Positions 54,997 to 64,000 of a DNA stretch of 64,000 nt are shown in pieces (within the stretch, counting starts at the first letter, position 1; every line of letters starts with the position of its first letter). The position numbers and the translations under genes are program-made. Source of the stretch: Hahella sp. (lineage in GTDB: Bacteria; Pseudomonadota; Gammaproteobacteria; Pseudomonadales; Oleiphilaceae). The stretch lies in NCBI GenBank assembly GCA_028280065.1, contig JANQMN010000035.1, positions 1 through 64,000 on the forward strand, read 5' to 3'. A model generated the notes under the pieces. The model had not been told where the DNA came from. It did no database searches and worked only from the letters and a program-made list of their open reading frames with translations.

Positions 54997-55701
54997 CTAT
55001 TCTGCAGCCAGTGCTGAAGTCCCGGTTATTCTGTCCTCAACCAAAGGCTTCAGCTTCGGCAACACATTTTTAGCAATTAACGGTTGTGCCGCCGCCGTTG
55101 GGTGGATGCCGTCTGCCTGCATCATATTGGGTTGCAAGGCGATACCTTCCAGCAAAAAAGGTACGACCGGTATTGAAAATTCCTCGCCAAGCTCTTGATA
55201 AGTGAGGAAAAAGTCTTCTGTGTAACGCGGTCCGTAGTTAGGCGGGATGCGCATGCCCAGCAACATGACGCTTGTACCTTTAGCTTGCGCCTGCAAAATG
55301 ATTTCACGCAGGTTGTTGCGCATGGTTTTTATCGGGAAACCTCTGAGTCCGTCGTTGCCCCCTAACTCCAGTACCAGCACTTCCGGTTCATGCCGCTCTA
55401 GCAGCCCCGCAATACGCGCACGTCCACCACCCGTGGTTTCGCCGGATATGCTGGCGTTTATGATCTTGGTCGGCGCCCCAAGCGCAGAGAGGTCGTTTGC
55501 CAGATGATTTAGCCAACTGGCCTCTTGCGGGATCCCGTAAGCGGCGCTGAGACTGTCCCCAAGAACCAGAATTTTTACCGCATCCGGTTTGGCATCCGTC
55601 GCAGAGTTGGCTGGGTTGGCAACAAAAATCAGGAGAACCAGTAGAAATTTCGAAACCAGACCCATATTTAACCCATAATGTGTGGTCTGTAATTTTGTCA
55701 T
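54997..55701 (-). CDS. TesA-like SGNH esterase (acyl-CoA thioesterase I/arylesterase)
   Basis: The 234-residue periplasmic enzyme has a signal peptide (GLVSKFLLVLLIFVANPANSA) and the SGNH blocks LVLGDSLSAAYG, GGGRARI, LGGNDGLRG and DGIHPTAAAQ, giving Ser, Gly, Asn and His/Asp of the active site. It hydrolyses fatty acyl thioesters or aryl esters. ATG 55701 was chosen for the AAGG eight bases before it. A further upstream start adds a tail without signal character. As in many proteobacteria, it is divergent from the YbbA/YbbP operon. Confidence 0.88.
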   Translation of the reverse strand: MTKLQTTHYGLNMGLVSKFLLVLLIFVANPANSATDAKPDAVKILVLGDSLSAAYGIPQEASWLNHLANDLSALGAPTKIINASISGETTGGGRARIAGLLERHEPEVLVLELGGNDGLRGFPIKTMRNNLREIILQAQAKGTSVMLLGMRIPPNYGPRYTEDFFLTYQELGEEFSIPVVPFLLEGIALQPNMMQADGIHPTAAAQPLIAKNVLPKLKPLVEDRITGTSALAAE

Positions 55702-55894
55702 GTACCGTACCTTAAATTGAACTTTGTGGAGATTGGATAAACGAATGCCGGTTGATGGTAAATACTGATAACCTGGCACTCAGTTCACATTATCGGAATC
55801 ACAGTAAAAGTTACGGTATAGAGATACGCATAGATCGTCCAGCCCTTATAGGCGGCGTCTTACATAATGGTAATTTTCAACTAGGAAGCAATGC

Positions 55895-56596
55895 ATGAAG
55901 TCTGAACCGGTGTTGAGTTCTCGTGATTTAAACAAATTCGTAAAAAGTGGCTCAACCCGCTTGGATATTCTGAAGGGAATTCACCTGGAAATCGCGGCCG
56001 GGGAATCCGTCGCCATCATCGGTCGATCCGGCTCCGGTAAAACCACACTTTTGAGCATCCTTGCGGGATTGGATTTGGCCTCTGCCGGGCAGGTTCTCAT
56101 GTTGGGCCAGGATCTTTCTAACTTGACGGAAGATCAAAGGGCGGCGTTACGCGCCCAGCATGTCGGGTTTGTTTTCCAGTCTTTTCAGTTAGTGCCGACC
56201 ATGACTGCCCTGGAAAATGTTATGTTACCTCTTGACTTGGCCGGCGTTGAAAATAGCCGGGACCGGGCCATGCAGTGGCTGTCTAAAGTAGGCTTGGAAA
56301 GCCGCGCCCAACATTATCCCAAACAACTCTCCGGCGGCGAGCAGCAGCGGGTTGCCGTTGCGCGAGCCTTTGTGACCCACCCGAATATACTTTTCGCGGA
56401 CGAGCCTACCGGCAATCTGGATATTCATACCGGCGCCATGATCATGGATTTGCTGTTCGACCTGAATAAGGAGGAGGGGACGACACTTATTCTGGTTACC
56501 CATGATGTTGAGTTGGCCAAGCGCTGTGATCGGTCGTTGACGCTGACTGAAGGCGTGCTCGACGAAGAAGATTACCAGCCGGCAGAGGCGGTTTAA
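55895..56596 (+). CDS. YbbA-like ABC transporter ATP-binding protein
   Basis: The 233-residue ATPase has a Walker [10 protein letters not shown] near residue 45, the signature [10 protein letters not shown] near 145 and Walker [12 protein letters not shown] near 165, typical of LolD/MacB/YbbA. Pairing with the large permease next to it and the divergent TesA-like gene identifies it as YbbA-type. It likely moves hydrophobic or lipid-linked compounds. ATG 55895 with AGGAAG. Confidence 0.92.
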   Translation: MKSEPVLSSRDLNKFVKSGSTRLDILKGIHLEIAAGESVAIIGRSGSGKTTLLSILAGLDLASAGQVLMLGQDLSNLTEDQRAALRAQHVGFVFQSFQLVPTMTALENVMLPLDLAGVENSRDRAMQWLSKVGLESRAQHYPKQLSGGEQQRVAVARAFVTHPNILFADEPTGNLDIHTGAMIMDLLFDLNKEEGTTLILVTHDVELAKRCDRSLTLTEGVLDEEDYQPAEAV

Positions 56597-56597
56597 C

Positions 56598-59123
56598 ATG
56601 CATTCTTCCAGTAATTTATTGCAACTCTGGCTGCGCGAATGGCGCCAGCCATCGTTTCGCCTGCTGTGGGTGGCCTTGTTCGTGGCAGTGCTTACCGTCG
56701 CCTCGATTACCGCATTTACTGCCAGATTGAAGATGGTGTTCGACGATGGTGCGGCGCGTTTCCTGGGGGGCGACCAGGCCGTCGAATCCACCCGCAGAAT
56801 GCCGGAAGGCTGGCCGGTTTTGGCTGCCGAAAACGGATTGCAAAGCGGGTTGATTCTGCAGTTTGCTACCATGCTGCGAGGTATCGGCGAGGCTGCGGAA
56901 GACCAATATCAATTGGTGGCAGTCAAAGCGGTGAATAACGGTTATCCCTTAAAAGGCGAGGTTGGCATTAGCGAGACGCCAAGCGGCGATATGGAAACCG
57001 TGCATCGCGGTCCCGGCCCCGGAGAGATTTGGTTAGCTCCTCGGTTATTCGATGCCTTCGGAGTGCAAGTCGGTGATCAGGTTGCCATCGGGCAAACGCC
57101 GTTGACTATTAAAGCAGTCATTCAAAAAGAACCCGACCCAAATTTTTCCTTCGTGAATGTTGCGCCCAGAGTATTGATGCATTTCGATGATGTGGCCTCT
57201 ACAGGCGTGGTGCAACCCGGAAGCCGGCTCAGTTATCGGCTTTTACTGGCAGGCGATGACCTTGCATTGAAAAACTTTAATAGAGCCATAGAACCGCAGA
57301 TGACGGTATCTGACAAGATCGTCCGGGTTCGCGAAGGCAGTCCGGCCGTATCGAATGCCATCGATAAGGCGGAACGCTATCTACTGTTGGGGAGCGTCTT
57401 AGGTGTTTTGTTGGCAGCAGTGGCGCTGACTATTACCGCGCAGTTTTACGCGCAGCAGCAGAAGGATACCGTTGCACTGCTAAAAACCTTAGGCAGTCAA
57501 ACCAAGCAGCTGTCCTATCGGTATGCCGGCATGTTGGGATTGTCTTCGGTCACTGCGATTGCGGCGGGACTGACAGCGGGCTGGATGGCCGAACGTTGGA
57601 TCGCCTGGTCACTGCGTGATCTATTACCGCCCCTGTCCTCCGGGCTGCCCTTGACTTGGGTGTGGTTGCCCATTGTTACTTTGGTAATCGTCCTTGTGGC
57701 ATTCGCCTGGCCCGTTTTTTGGAGTCTTTGTAAAGAACCGCCTATGATTATCCTGCGGCAGGGCGTGGCCAGTGCCGACATGCAGCGGCTATTGGGTTTC
57801 TCCTGGCAGCGCCTGTTGATAGCCGCCGTCGGTTTCGGCTTGTTGCTCTGGATTTACAGCGGCGAGCCGATGATTGTGCTGGCAATTCTGATTGGCTTGG
57901 GCGCAATGATTGCCGTGGCGACCCTATTGATGCGCTTTTGGTTGATGGTGAATCCGCCGAAGGTTACGCTGGTTCCCGGCGCCCTGCGCGCGGGTACCGA
58001 GCAATTGAAACGCCGCCCCTGGTCTACCGTACCGCACATTCTAGCGCTGGGCAGCGCCTGGTCACTGTTAATCACGTTGTTCCTGGTGCGAACTGAACTT
58101 ATCGACAATTGGCAGGCGCAAATACCTGAAAATGCACCGAACCACTTTTTAGTCAATGTTGCCGAATATGAAGTCGAGCCCATTCAGCAACTGATTAAAG
58201 AAAACGGTATCAGCGCCGCACCGCTGTATCCCATGGTAAGGGGACGCCTAACCCATATCAACGATGTTGAAGTGAAAGTCGCCGTCACTAAAGAGGAAGA
58301 AGTCGGTGCTCTGAATAGAGAACTTAACCTAACCTGGATGGAGCAGCTACCAGCGGACAATAAATTGCTGGAAGGGCAGTGGTGGTCTTCACAAAACAGT
58401 AATGCCTCGGGTGTTTCTATCGAGAGCCAATTGGCGGGAAGATTGGGTGTCGGTTTGGGAGATCGTTTACGATTTACTATCGGTGACCGTGCCACGGAAG
58501 TGGATATCACCAGTATTCGCAGTGTCCAGTGGGATAGCCTCAAGCCTAACTTCTATTTTGCCTTTGAACCGGGGGCATTGGATGATTTCGCCGCGATCTA
58601 TATCACCAGTGCTTTTATCACGCCTGAACAGAAGAACCTGATCAATCGGATCAATCGGGATTTCCCAACCGTGTCAGTGCTGGAACTGGATCAGTTTGTT
58701 GTGAAAATTCGTGAGGTTATCGCTCAGGTAACCATGGCCATCGAAGCGCTGCTGATTCTTATCTTCGCCGCGGCCCTATTGGTGGTGGCAGCCCTGCTTG
58801 CCCGTGAAGTTCCGGTTCGACAAGCGGAAACCGCTCTCTATCGGGCATTGGGCGCTCATAGGAAAGTTGTGGTTCAGGCGATATTTGGCGAGTTTGCCTT
58901 GATCGGGGCGATTTCCGGTGTGCTTGGCATTATTGTCGCCGAAGCCGTTGCCGGGTTCCTCCAGTATCGAATGTTCGAGCTGCCCTTTACGCCTCACCTG
59001 GGCGTTTGGGCGCTGATTCCGTTGATCAGTGCTTTCGGGACCGCTTACTATGCCCGTTGGCGGTTACAACAGGTGTTAAGCACTCCTCCCCATCGGGCCT
59101 TGCAGACAGGATTTGCCGAATAG
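56598..59123 (+). CDS. YbbP-like FtsX/MacB-type ABC permease
   Basis: The 841-residue permease has two FtsX-like transmembrane modules. The first span lies at residues ~20-40, then comes a large periplasmic domain, three spans (~255-400), further spans (~410-470 and 490-510), a second periplasmic part and three C-terminal spans (~715-830). This is the duplicated form of YbbP. It begins two bases after ybbA and is cotranscribed with it. Confidence 0.9.
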   Translation: MHSSSNLLQLWLREWRQPSFRLLWVALFVAVLTVASITAFTARLKMVFDDGAARFLGGDQAVESTRRMPEGWPVLAAENGLQSGLILQFATMLRGIGEAAEDQYQLVAVKAVNNGYPLKGEVGISETPSGDMETVHRGPGPGEIWLAPRLFDAFGVQVGDQVAIGQTPLTIKAVIQKEPDPNFSFVNVAPRVLMHFDDVASTGVVQPGSRLSYRLLLAGDDLALKNFNRAIEPQMTVSDKIVRVREGSPAVSNAIDKAERYLLLGSVLGVLLAAVALTITAQFYAQQQKDTVALLKTLGSQTKQLSYRYAGMLGLSSVTAIAAGLTAGWMAERWIAWSLRDLLPPLSSGLPLTWVWLPIVTLVIVLVAFAWPVFWSLCKEPPMIILRQGVASADMQRLLGFSWQRLLIAAVGFGLLLWIYSGEPMIVLAILIGLGAMIAVATLLMRFWLMVNPPKVTLVPGALRAGTEQLKRRPWSTVPHILALGSAWSLLITLFLVRTELIDNWQAQIPENAPNHFLVNVAEYEVEPIQQLIKENGISAAPLYPMVRGRLTHINDVEVKVAVTKEEEVGALNRELNLTWMEQLPADNKLLEGQWWSSQNSNASGVSIESQLAGRLGVGLGDRLRFTIGDRATEVDITSIRSVQWDSLKPNFYFAFEPGALDDFAAIYITSAFITPEQKNLINRINRDFPTVSVLELDQFVVKIREVIAQVTMAIEALLILIFAAALLVVAALLAREVPVRQAETALYRALGAHRKVVVQAIFGEFALIGAISGVLGIIVAEAVAGFLQYRMFELPFTPHLGVWALIPLISAFGTAYYARWRLQQVLSTPPHRALQTGFAE

Positions 59124-59126
59124 ACG

Positions 59127-60389
59127 GTGGGACAAGCAGCCGCTAAATATCTCGCCAGATACGGAGCTGAGGAGCTTCAATATCTGGCGCCTCTGTTTGC
59201 CGATCCGCAGGTAAAGGAGCTGCGCTGGCAAAACGTTTTAGCCATCCCTGTCTTCGCCGAAACATTGGATGATCTCCTCGCAGTGACGTCGGAGTTGTCC
59301 GATTCCGAGCAAAATTTCCTGCAGATCTGGGTTTTTAACGCCAATGTTGTGGCTACTGACGAGCAAGTAACGGCTACCCGGCAATGCATGCTCGCGGTTA
59401 AACAAATGGCTGGCCGGATAATCGAGGCGGGTACTCTCGCACTATGCCGACTTAAGGCTACCTGGATATTAGTGGTAGATCGGTGTAGTCCTGGCAATCA
59501 ACTCAAAGCCAAGCAGGGAGTGGGCATTGCGCGGAAAATTGCTGGTGATCTAGCGTTAGAAGTCCAGAGTTTGGGATTTATCACCGGTTCTTGGCTTGCC
59601 TATACCGATGCGGATGCCCGTCTACCGGAAGATTATTGGCAGCGAGTAGAAACTGTTCCGGCAAATGTCGCTGGATTTGTTTTCCCAAATATTCATTTGC
59701 CCGAAGGCAGTCAGATGCAACGGGCCTTAATCAATCAATACCAACAGTGGTTGGATGCTTATGTCGAAGGGTTGAAGAGTGCCGGATCTCCCTATGCGTT
59801 TCATACCATTGGCAGCACCATGGGATGTTCGCTGGAACATTATGCGCGGGTGCGGGGCATACCGGACCGTCTTGCGGGAGAAGACTTTTATTTCCTCAAT
59901 AAACTGGCCAAAACCGGGCAAATACACCGGCTTGCGGGAGCACCGATTCGTCTGAGCGGCCGCTTGAGTGACCGGGTGCCCTTCGGAACAGGGCCGGCAT
60001 TGACCAAAGCCATAACGAATCGTGAGATGCAGGGTGTGATTACCGGCTACCATCCGTTGAGTTATCAACTTTTAGCCTTGCTGCTGACCGGCGTGGAGAA
60101 TATTTGGTCAGATGGAAAATCGCGCATAGTTACTAACCTGGATGCAATTGGCGCCGCAATGGATAACTTATTGATAAAGGAAAATATCGATTTCCCGGAG
60201 TCATCCGGAGCATACTTTGAGTCGGTAAAAATGGCGCTTATGCTTGCAGGTTTTATGGCAAAATCGAAAACGAAAGAGAGCTTCGTGCGTCATTTTCATC
60301 ACTGGTTCGATGCCTTTCGAACTTTAAAATTCATTCATTGGTGGCGTGACCATGGCTTGCAGGAGATACCGGTAGATGGCCTCAATTGA
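59127..60389 (+). CDS. glycosyltransferase-like protein (GT-A fold)
   Basis: The 420-residue protein has a VLAIPVFAE start near residue 37 and the metal-binding-type DADARLPEDYW near 160, followed by FVFPNIHL and the acceptor-base-like GEDFYFLNKL near 250, all as in family 2 glycosyltransferases. No membrane span is seen. GTG 59127 lies three bases after the permease stop, without a good ribosome-binding site, so translation is probably coupled. The last 14 bases overlap the hydrolase gene. Function inferred from fold motifs only. Confidence 0.7.
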   Translation: MGQAAAKYLARYGAEELQYLAPLFADPQVKELRWQNVLAIPVFAETLDDLLAVTSELSDSEQNFLQIWVFNANVVATDEQVTATRQCMLAVKQMAGRIIEAGTLALCRLKATWILVVDRCSPGNQLKAKQGVGIARKIAGDLALEVQSLGFITGSWLAYTDADARLPEDYWQRVETVPANVAGFVFPNIHLPEGSQMQRALINQYQQWLDAYVEGLKSAGSPYAFHTIGSTMGCSLEHYARVRGIPDRLAGEDFYFLNKLAKTGQIHRLAGAPIRLSGRLSDRVPFGTGPALTKAITNREMQGVITGYHPLSYQLLALLLTGVENIWSDGKSRIVTNLDAIGAAMDNLLIKENIDFPESSGAYFESVKMALMLAGFMAKSKTKESFVRHFHHWFDAFRTLKFIHWWRDHGLQEIPVDGLN

Positions 60390-61329
60390 AACTTCCATTG
60401 AATCGGCGTCGGCTAGGTTGGAATTCCCAGGCCAGTTGCCGGAGCAGCTTCATGCTTGGCAGAGCCAGCCGCACAATGGACTGACGCTGCGCGGTCAACG
60501 TAGTCAGCCCAAGGGTAGATCCCTCGTACATTTTTTACATGGCAATGGTTTTTGCGGCTTAAGCTATTGGCCCATGCTCGAAAAGCTTGTTGTCGAATAT
60601 GATCTGTTTATCCATGATATTCAGGGCCATGGCGATAGCGATGTCGGGGATTGTTTCCTGGGTTGGAATGAAAATGCCGTTTTGGTTCAGAAAGTCTGGA
60701 CGGAGTTTTCAAGCGACTATCAAAATGGTGATTTGATCGGTATAGGGCACAGCCTCGGTGGAGTAATCACTGCACTCATGGCTGCCGAACATCCTTCAAT
60801 GTTTTCCCGTCTAATCCTCTTGGATCCGGTAATCTTTACTCCCAAAATGCTTTTGGGAATGCAGCTGTTCAAGTTCCTGCGGCTAAAAAACCCGAACCCA
60901 CTGGCTAAAAAAGCCCAGCGCCGACGGAACGGTTGGTCATCCCGGCAAGAAGCCTTTTCCGATTTCGTCGGACGCGGGATTTTTAAAGGCTGGCACGATG
61001 CCGCACTGCAGGCGCATGTCGAGTTCGCGCTTTGCGAACAGGCAGACGAACTTGTCGCCCTCAAATGCCCACCACAGCGAGAAGCCGAAATATTTTCCAC
61101 TTTCCCCCGTAAACTTTGGACCGCGCTTTCCGGAATTACCGTTCCGGTACACATTATCTATGGCAAAGACACGTATCCTTTTGTGAAAGACGCGGTTGCG
61201 CTACTACAAAAAAGAAATCACCGGGTGTCATCGGAGGAATTACCGGGCGGCCATTGTTTTATGCAGGAATATCCGGATTTGGCTGCATCGGCTATTCTTT
61301 CATCATTATCCACAAACGGAGCTGGCTGA
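60376..61329 (+). CDS. alpha/beta hydrolase
   Basis: The 317-residue protein has the oxyanion-loop HGNGFCG near residue 55, the nucleophile elbow GIGHSLGG near 121 and a C-terminal GGHCFMQEYP with the catalytic histidine. An acidic residue for the triad is likely in DTYPF near 270. It could be an esterase, lipase or thioesterase. It overlaps the upstream gene by 14 bp and lies in the same operon as two hotdog thioesterases. Confidence 0.82.
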   Translation: MASIETSIESASARLEFPGQLPEQLHAWQSQPHNGLTLRGQRSQPKGRSLVHFLHGNGFCGLSYWPMLEKLVVEYDLFIHDIQGHGDSDVGDCFLGWNENAVLVQKVWTEFSSDYQNGDLIGIGHSLGGVITALMAAEHPSMFSRLILLDPVIFTPKMLLGMQLFKFLRLKNPNPLAKKAQRRRNGWSSRQEAFSDFVGRGIFKGWHDAALQAHVEFALCEQADELVALKCPPQREAEIFSTFPRKLWTALSGITVPVHIIYGKDTYPFVKDAVALLQKRNHRVSSEELPGGHCFMQEYPDLAASAILSSLSTNGAG

Positions 61330-61333
61330 CACT

Positions 61334-61858
61334 ATGCTGCATGAGGAAACCTGGAACAACGATCCACAGTTGCATGGCAAGGTTGGCAGATTCATCGGTT
61401 CGCTGAAACAGTGTAAGGAACTGCAAATGCAAGTGATGACTGCCAGCCCCCGAGGGCTCGAACTGGAGCTGCCATATTCCAACACCATTGTGGGAAATAT
61501 TGATTCCGGCGTGATTCATGGCGGCGCAATAACTACTCTGATGGATACCGCCTCCGGAGGGAGCGTACTCTGTTGTCTGCCGGAACTGGAACTTTGTCCG
61601 ACGCTGGACTTGCGAGTGGATTATATGCGCACGGCGATGCCCGGACAGCCTATCTTTGCCCGTGCTGTGTGCTACCGGATTACCACGACCATAATTTTCA
61701 CCCGCTGTGAGGCGTTTCAACGCTCTCCCTTGAAACCTATTGCGCATTGTGTCGCTACTTTTATGCGTATCGGACGAGAGGCATCCCCCCAATGGTTCTG
61801 GGACCAAATAGAAGGCAAAGCTGACGATTCGCCTTTACCGCAGGGTGGGGAGGAATAG
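61334..61858 (+). CDS. PaaI-type hotdog thioesterase, copy 1
   Basis: The 174-residue protein has the hotdog motif NIDSGVIHGGAITTLMDTASG near residue 55, with the catalytic-type aspartate in MDTA, followed by LDLRVDYMRTAMPGQ. PaaI relatives hydrolyse acyl- or aryl-CoA thioesters. ATG 61334 begins four bases after the hydrolase stop. An upstream in-frame ATG would read through the end of the hydrolase gene in another frame and is unlikely. Confidence 0.85.
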   Translation: MLHEETWNNDPQLHGKVGRFIGSLKQCKELQMQVMTASPRGLELELPYSNTIVGNIDSGVIHGGAITTLMDTASGGSVLCCLPELELCPTLDLRVDYMRTAMPGQPIFARAVCYRITTTIIFTRCEAFQRSPLKPIAHCVATFMRIGREASPQWFWDQIEGKADDSPLPQGGEE

Positions 61859-61860
61859 AC

Positions 61861-62313
61861 GTGTCGGAGCTTAACCGAATTCTCTGTAAATCCCGCGAGT
61901 GCGGCGACTACAATCTTCTGCTCAATTCCATACCATATGCAAACTCCCTAGGTGTTTACTGCAAGCAATTTGGCAACGAGGTGGTTTTTGCTCTACCCAA
62001 ACGGGAGCAAAACTTGGGTAACCCCATACTTCCCGCTATTCATGGTGGTGTGATCGGTGGTTTTATGGAAATTGCCGCCGCTTTTCATTTGATGATATTT
62101 CTGGAAACGGATGCACTGCCGAAGATTGTCGACTTCTCTCTAGATTACCTGCGTGCCGGTTTGTATCGCGAAACCTTTGCCGAATGCGAATTAACCCGGC
62201 AAGGCAAACGGGTGGCCAACGTCAATGTGACTGCATGGCAGACGAAAAAAACGGATCCCATTGCCTTGGCCAGGGCGCACTTCCTGTTCAGTCGGGATGA
62301 GAATCAATCGTGA
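61861..62313 (+). CDS. PaaI-type hotdog thioesterase, copy 2
   Basis: The 150-residue protein is a second, diverged hotdog protein: AIHGGVIGGFMEIAAAFHL near residue 60, with Glu in the place of the usual catalytic Asp, and VDFSLDYLRAGL near 88. It starts at GTG 61861, two bases after the first copy ends, so the two are cotranscribed and may form a heterodimer. Direct substrate evidence is lacking. Confidence 0.83.
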   Translation: MSELNRILCKSRECGDYNLLLNSIPYANSLGVYCKQFGNEVVFALPKREQNLGNPILPAIHGGVIGGFMEIAAAFHLMIFLETDALPKIVDFSLDYLRAGLYRETFAECELTRQGKRVANVNVTAWQTKKTDPIALARAHFLFSRDENQS

Positions 62314-62437
62314 TCGAGTGATTCTCGCTGGTTTATTTCTTGGAAAATTGATCTGCGGATTTGCATGTACGTTCAAATCTTGAACATTAAATACCTATGG
62401 CCTAGCCTGAAGAGGTTACTCACTAGAGGAGAATCAA

Positions 62438-62878
62438 ATGGAATTTAGAAAAGTATTGGTGCCAATTGATTTCTCCAAGGGGTCAACGGAAGCCCTCGAG
62501 GTAAGTCTGGCACATTTCGCAAATGCTCAAATCTTCGTTCTCCATGTTATTGACACGAATCAGAGTGATATTGTGTTTGAGGATGAAATTAGCAATGAGT
62601 TCCAAAGCAAGATTCAAGATGCAGCGTATCAGAAGCTGAAAAGTCAGTTGGAGGCGCGGCCAAACTACGATGGTAAACTGGAGCCTATCGTGCGCGCCGG
62701 GCGGCCGGTGAATGTCATCCTGGAAACGGCCAAGAGTTATGAGGCCGACCTCATTGTGATGGGTTCGCACGGCAACACCAGCATCACCAGAACCTTTTTC
62801 GGACACACGACATACCACGTATCCAGGAAAGCGGAATGTTCGACTTGGGTGATTAAGGGCGAGAGTACCAAAAACTAA
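62438..62878 (+). CDS. universal stress protein
   Basis: The 146-residue single-domain USP begins VLVPIDFSKGS and ends with the nucleotide-binding motif MGSHGNTSITRTFFGHTTYHV. It should bind ATP. ATG 62438 follows AGGAG. It forms its own unit after the operon. Confidence 0.92.
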   Translation: MEFRKVLVPIDFSKGSTEALEVSLAHFANAQIFVLHVIDTNQSDIVFEDEISNEFQSKIQDAAYQKLKSQLEARPNYDGKLEPIVRAGRPVNVILETAKSYEADLIVMGSHGNTSITRTFFGHTTYHVSRKAECSTWVIKGESTKN

Positions 62879-62916
62879 CGTTGATGCGGACTTGCGACTC
62901 GTTCCAAGTCTGTTGG

Positions 62917-64000
62917 TCATGGGTTCGCATAGTTTGGATTTGGCCAGCTCATTGTTGCAAATACGATGCACATTTCATCCGAGGAACCGTCTCCCCAGGT
63001 GACATCCACAGGTGTCAACAAGGGCTGCCACGGATTGCCGGTACTGTTGTCGTAAATACATTCCACCCGAAAACGGTCTCCCGGATGGATCTCGATAGGA
63101 TCCTTATAACGGTAAATGGTCTGCCATTCGAAGTTCCAACGGGGTAGGTAGAGCACCTCTTCGACTGAGCCGTCTGTCCTGGCAATTTCCAAAGAGATTT
63201 CTTTACCCAGATAATGCTGATGAGGCGTGGCGCCGATCATCATCAGGTCAAAGTTGGTGCTGAAGTAGTCGTCGATAAACAAACTGCCGAAACCAATGGC
63301 GCCATAGCTTTGACCCTCAATGTGATAACTGTCTCCGGCAGGAATGTATAGGTCGAGATCCACTACGGGAATAATCTGAATTAGTTCCCGGGGCTCGCCT
63401 TGGGTAAACCAAAGTCGCACTTCCGATGCATCCTGGTCGTTAGGTTGCGGAAGGTTGTAGTGCATCTGAACCGAAATCAACGTTCCCGGCTCCAGTAAAA
63501 TACCCGCCTGCTCGTATTCATTCGGAACCGCGCCGGGAGCCCAGCCGCCTATTCCCGACGCGAGATTCACCTGGCCGGAGGAGAGGTCCACGCTAGCATT
63601 GATAATCTCATCCGGCAGCGGTCCGCCAAAACAGTTATAACCCTCTCCCGGAATGCTGTCCGCATATTCCTGTATGGCGGCAGCCAAGTCCGGCGCAATG
63701 GCGTAGATGATGACATGATGGTCGATACGCGGATTGCCGGGAATAACCTCGCTTGCCTTGACATATCGCTTGGTGGTGAGTTGCGGGTCAAAAAGGAAAC
63801 ACCGGTATAAATCCGTTTCGCCGTTCTGCAGAAAGTCTCCGGGAGTGAAATCCGGAACCCTGGCGGTCCAATCAGGAGTGCCCTCAACGGCAGGAATTTC
63901 AACCTCAAATGCACGACTTTGGCCGGTTTCGCCTTCCGGCGCTCCGTTTTCTACCCATAGCTGAATGCGGTTGATTTCGGCTTCGGTCAAACCGAGAAAA
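62917..64000 (-). CDS. copper type II monooxygenase-like protein (partial, right edge)
   Basis: At least 360 residues are visible, reading in from the right edge, so the N-terminus lies outside the window. The visible part begins with a LTEAEINRIQLWVENGAPEG segment, typical of the end of a cytochrome c-like or DUF1592-type helper region, and continues with a beta-rich domain containing RIDHHVIIY and HQHYLGKE. The latter resembles the histidine-rich copper sites of type II ascorbate-dependent monooxygenases. The start used here is not real, since the frame continues upstream to the edge. The role is unknown; it is probably periplasmic. Confidence 0.7.
   Translation of the reverse strand, partial: FLGLTEAEINRIQLWVENGAPEGETGQSRAFEVEIPAVEGTPDWTARVPDFTPGDFLQNGETDLYRCFLFDPQLTTKRYVKASEVIPGNPRIDHHVIIYAIAPDLAAAIQEYADSIPGEGYNCFGGPLPDEIINASVDLSSGQVNLASGIGGWAPGAVPNEYEQAGILLEPGTLISVQMHYNLPQPNDQDASEVRLWFTQGEPRELIQIIPVVDLDLYIPAGDSYHIEGQSYGAIGFGSLFIDDYFSTNFDLMMIGATPHQHYLGKEISLEIARTDGSVEEVLYLPRWNFEWQTIYRYKDPIEIHPGDRFRVECIYDNSTGNPWQPLLTPVDVTWGDGSSDEMCIVFATMSWPNPNYANP

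Noticed and set aside
1-64000. CRISPR array, tRNA or rRNA genes, prophage
   Set aside because: No repeated spacer pattern, cloverleaf-like sequence or phage structural genes were seen anywhere in the window; a covariance-model scan would be needed to exclude small RNAs.

Overview
The window looks like a chromosomal segment from a Gram-negative gammaproteobacterium, probably a marine or environmental Pseudomonadales/Oceanospirillales-type organism. Reasons are the complete System I cytochrome c maturation operon, a Prc-type tail-specific protease, a FadB-like plus thiolase beta-oxidation pair, DUF1244, an AraC regulator with an arabinose-binding-type N-terminus, YbbA/YbbP with a TesA-like esterase, and an XrtA-type exosortase system. 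The species cannot be named from sequence alone. I saw no rRNA, tRNA, CRISPR array, intact insertion sequence or prophage.

Region 1 (about 1-19.3 kb) is a visibly A/T-rich exosortase/PEP-CTERM envelope and exopolysaccharide locus. It holds a Wzx-like flippase, an XrtA exosortase with a fused EpsI-type tail overlapping an FkbM methyltransferase, an SLC13-type permease, a small operon of four genes (Tat-signal protein, PqqD-like protein, HprK-related kinase, nucleotidyltransferase), an ElyC/YdcF-like DUF218 protein, two convergent LuxI-like PEP-CTERM-associated acyltransferases, a VAO-type flavoenzyme, one PEP-CTERM substrate behind a strong sigma-54 promoter, a decayed IS66 transposase and the giant TPR lipoprotein PrsT. 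The regulators PrsK/PrsR and most glycosyltransferases are not here and presumably lie beyond position 1.

Region 2 (about 19.3-31.6 kb) is mostly housekeeping and lipid metabolism: a trypsin-like protease, a DM13 protein, an AraC regulator divergent from an AMACR-type CoA enzyme, a charged HTH protein, Prc, a fatty-acid oxidation pair, convergent ComFB and PilZ genes, and DUF1244.

Region 3 (31.8-39.2 kb) is ccmABCDEFGHI in order, followed by a small membrane protein, a hybrid histidine kinase whose first receiver domain has lost its phospho-acceptor aspartate, and a SlyD-like isomerase.

Region 4 (42-55 kb) contains a translationally coupled SulP transporter and tandem universal stress protein, small unknown genes, a membrane diguanylate cyclase, upp, a MidA-like methyltransferase with TPRs, a Lon-substrate-binding-domain protein, argS and an SDR.

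Region 5 (55-64 kb) has a TesA-like esterase divergent from a tightly packed operon: YbbA/YbbP-like ABC exporter, a glycosyltransferase-like protein, an alpha/beta hydrolase and two different hotdog thioesterases. A universal stress protein and a truncated copper-monooxygenase-like gene at the right edge follow.

The most interesting candidate is the HprK/PqqD/nucleotidyltransferase/Tat-protein cassette at 6.5-9.5 kb. It has the components of an RRE-guided protein or peptide phosphorylation/nucleotidylation system, and its PqqD gene lacks any standard start codon.
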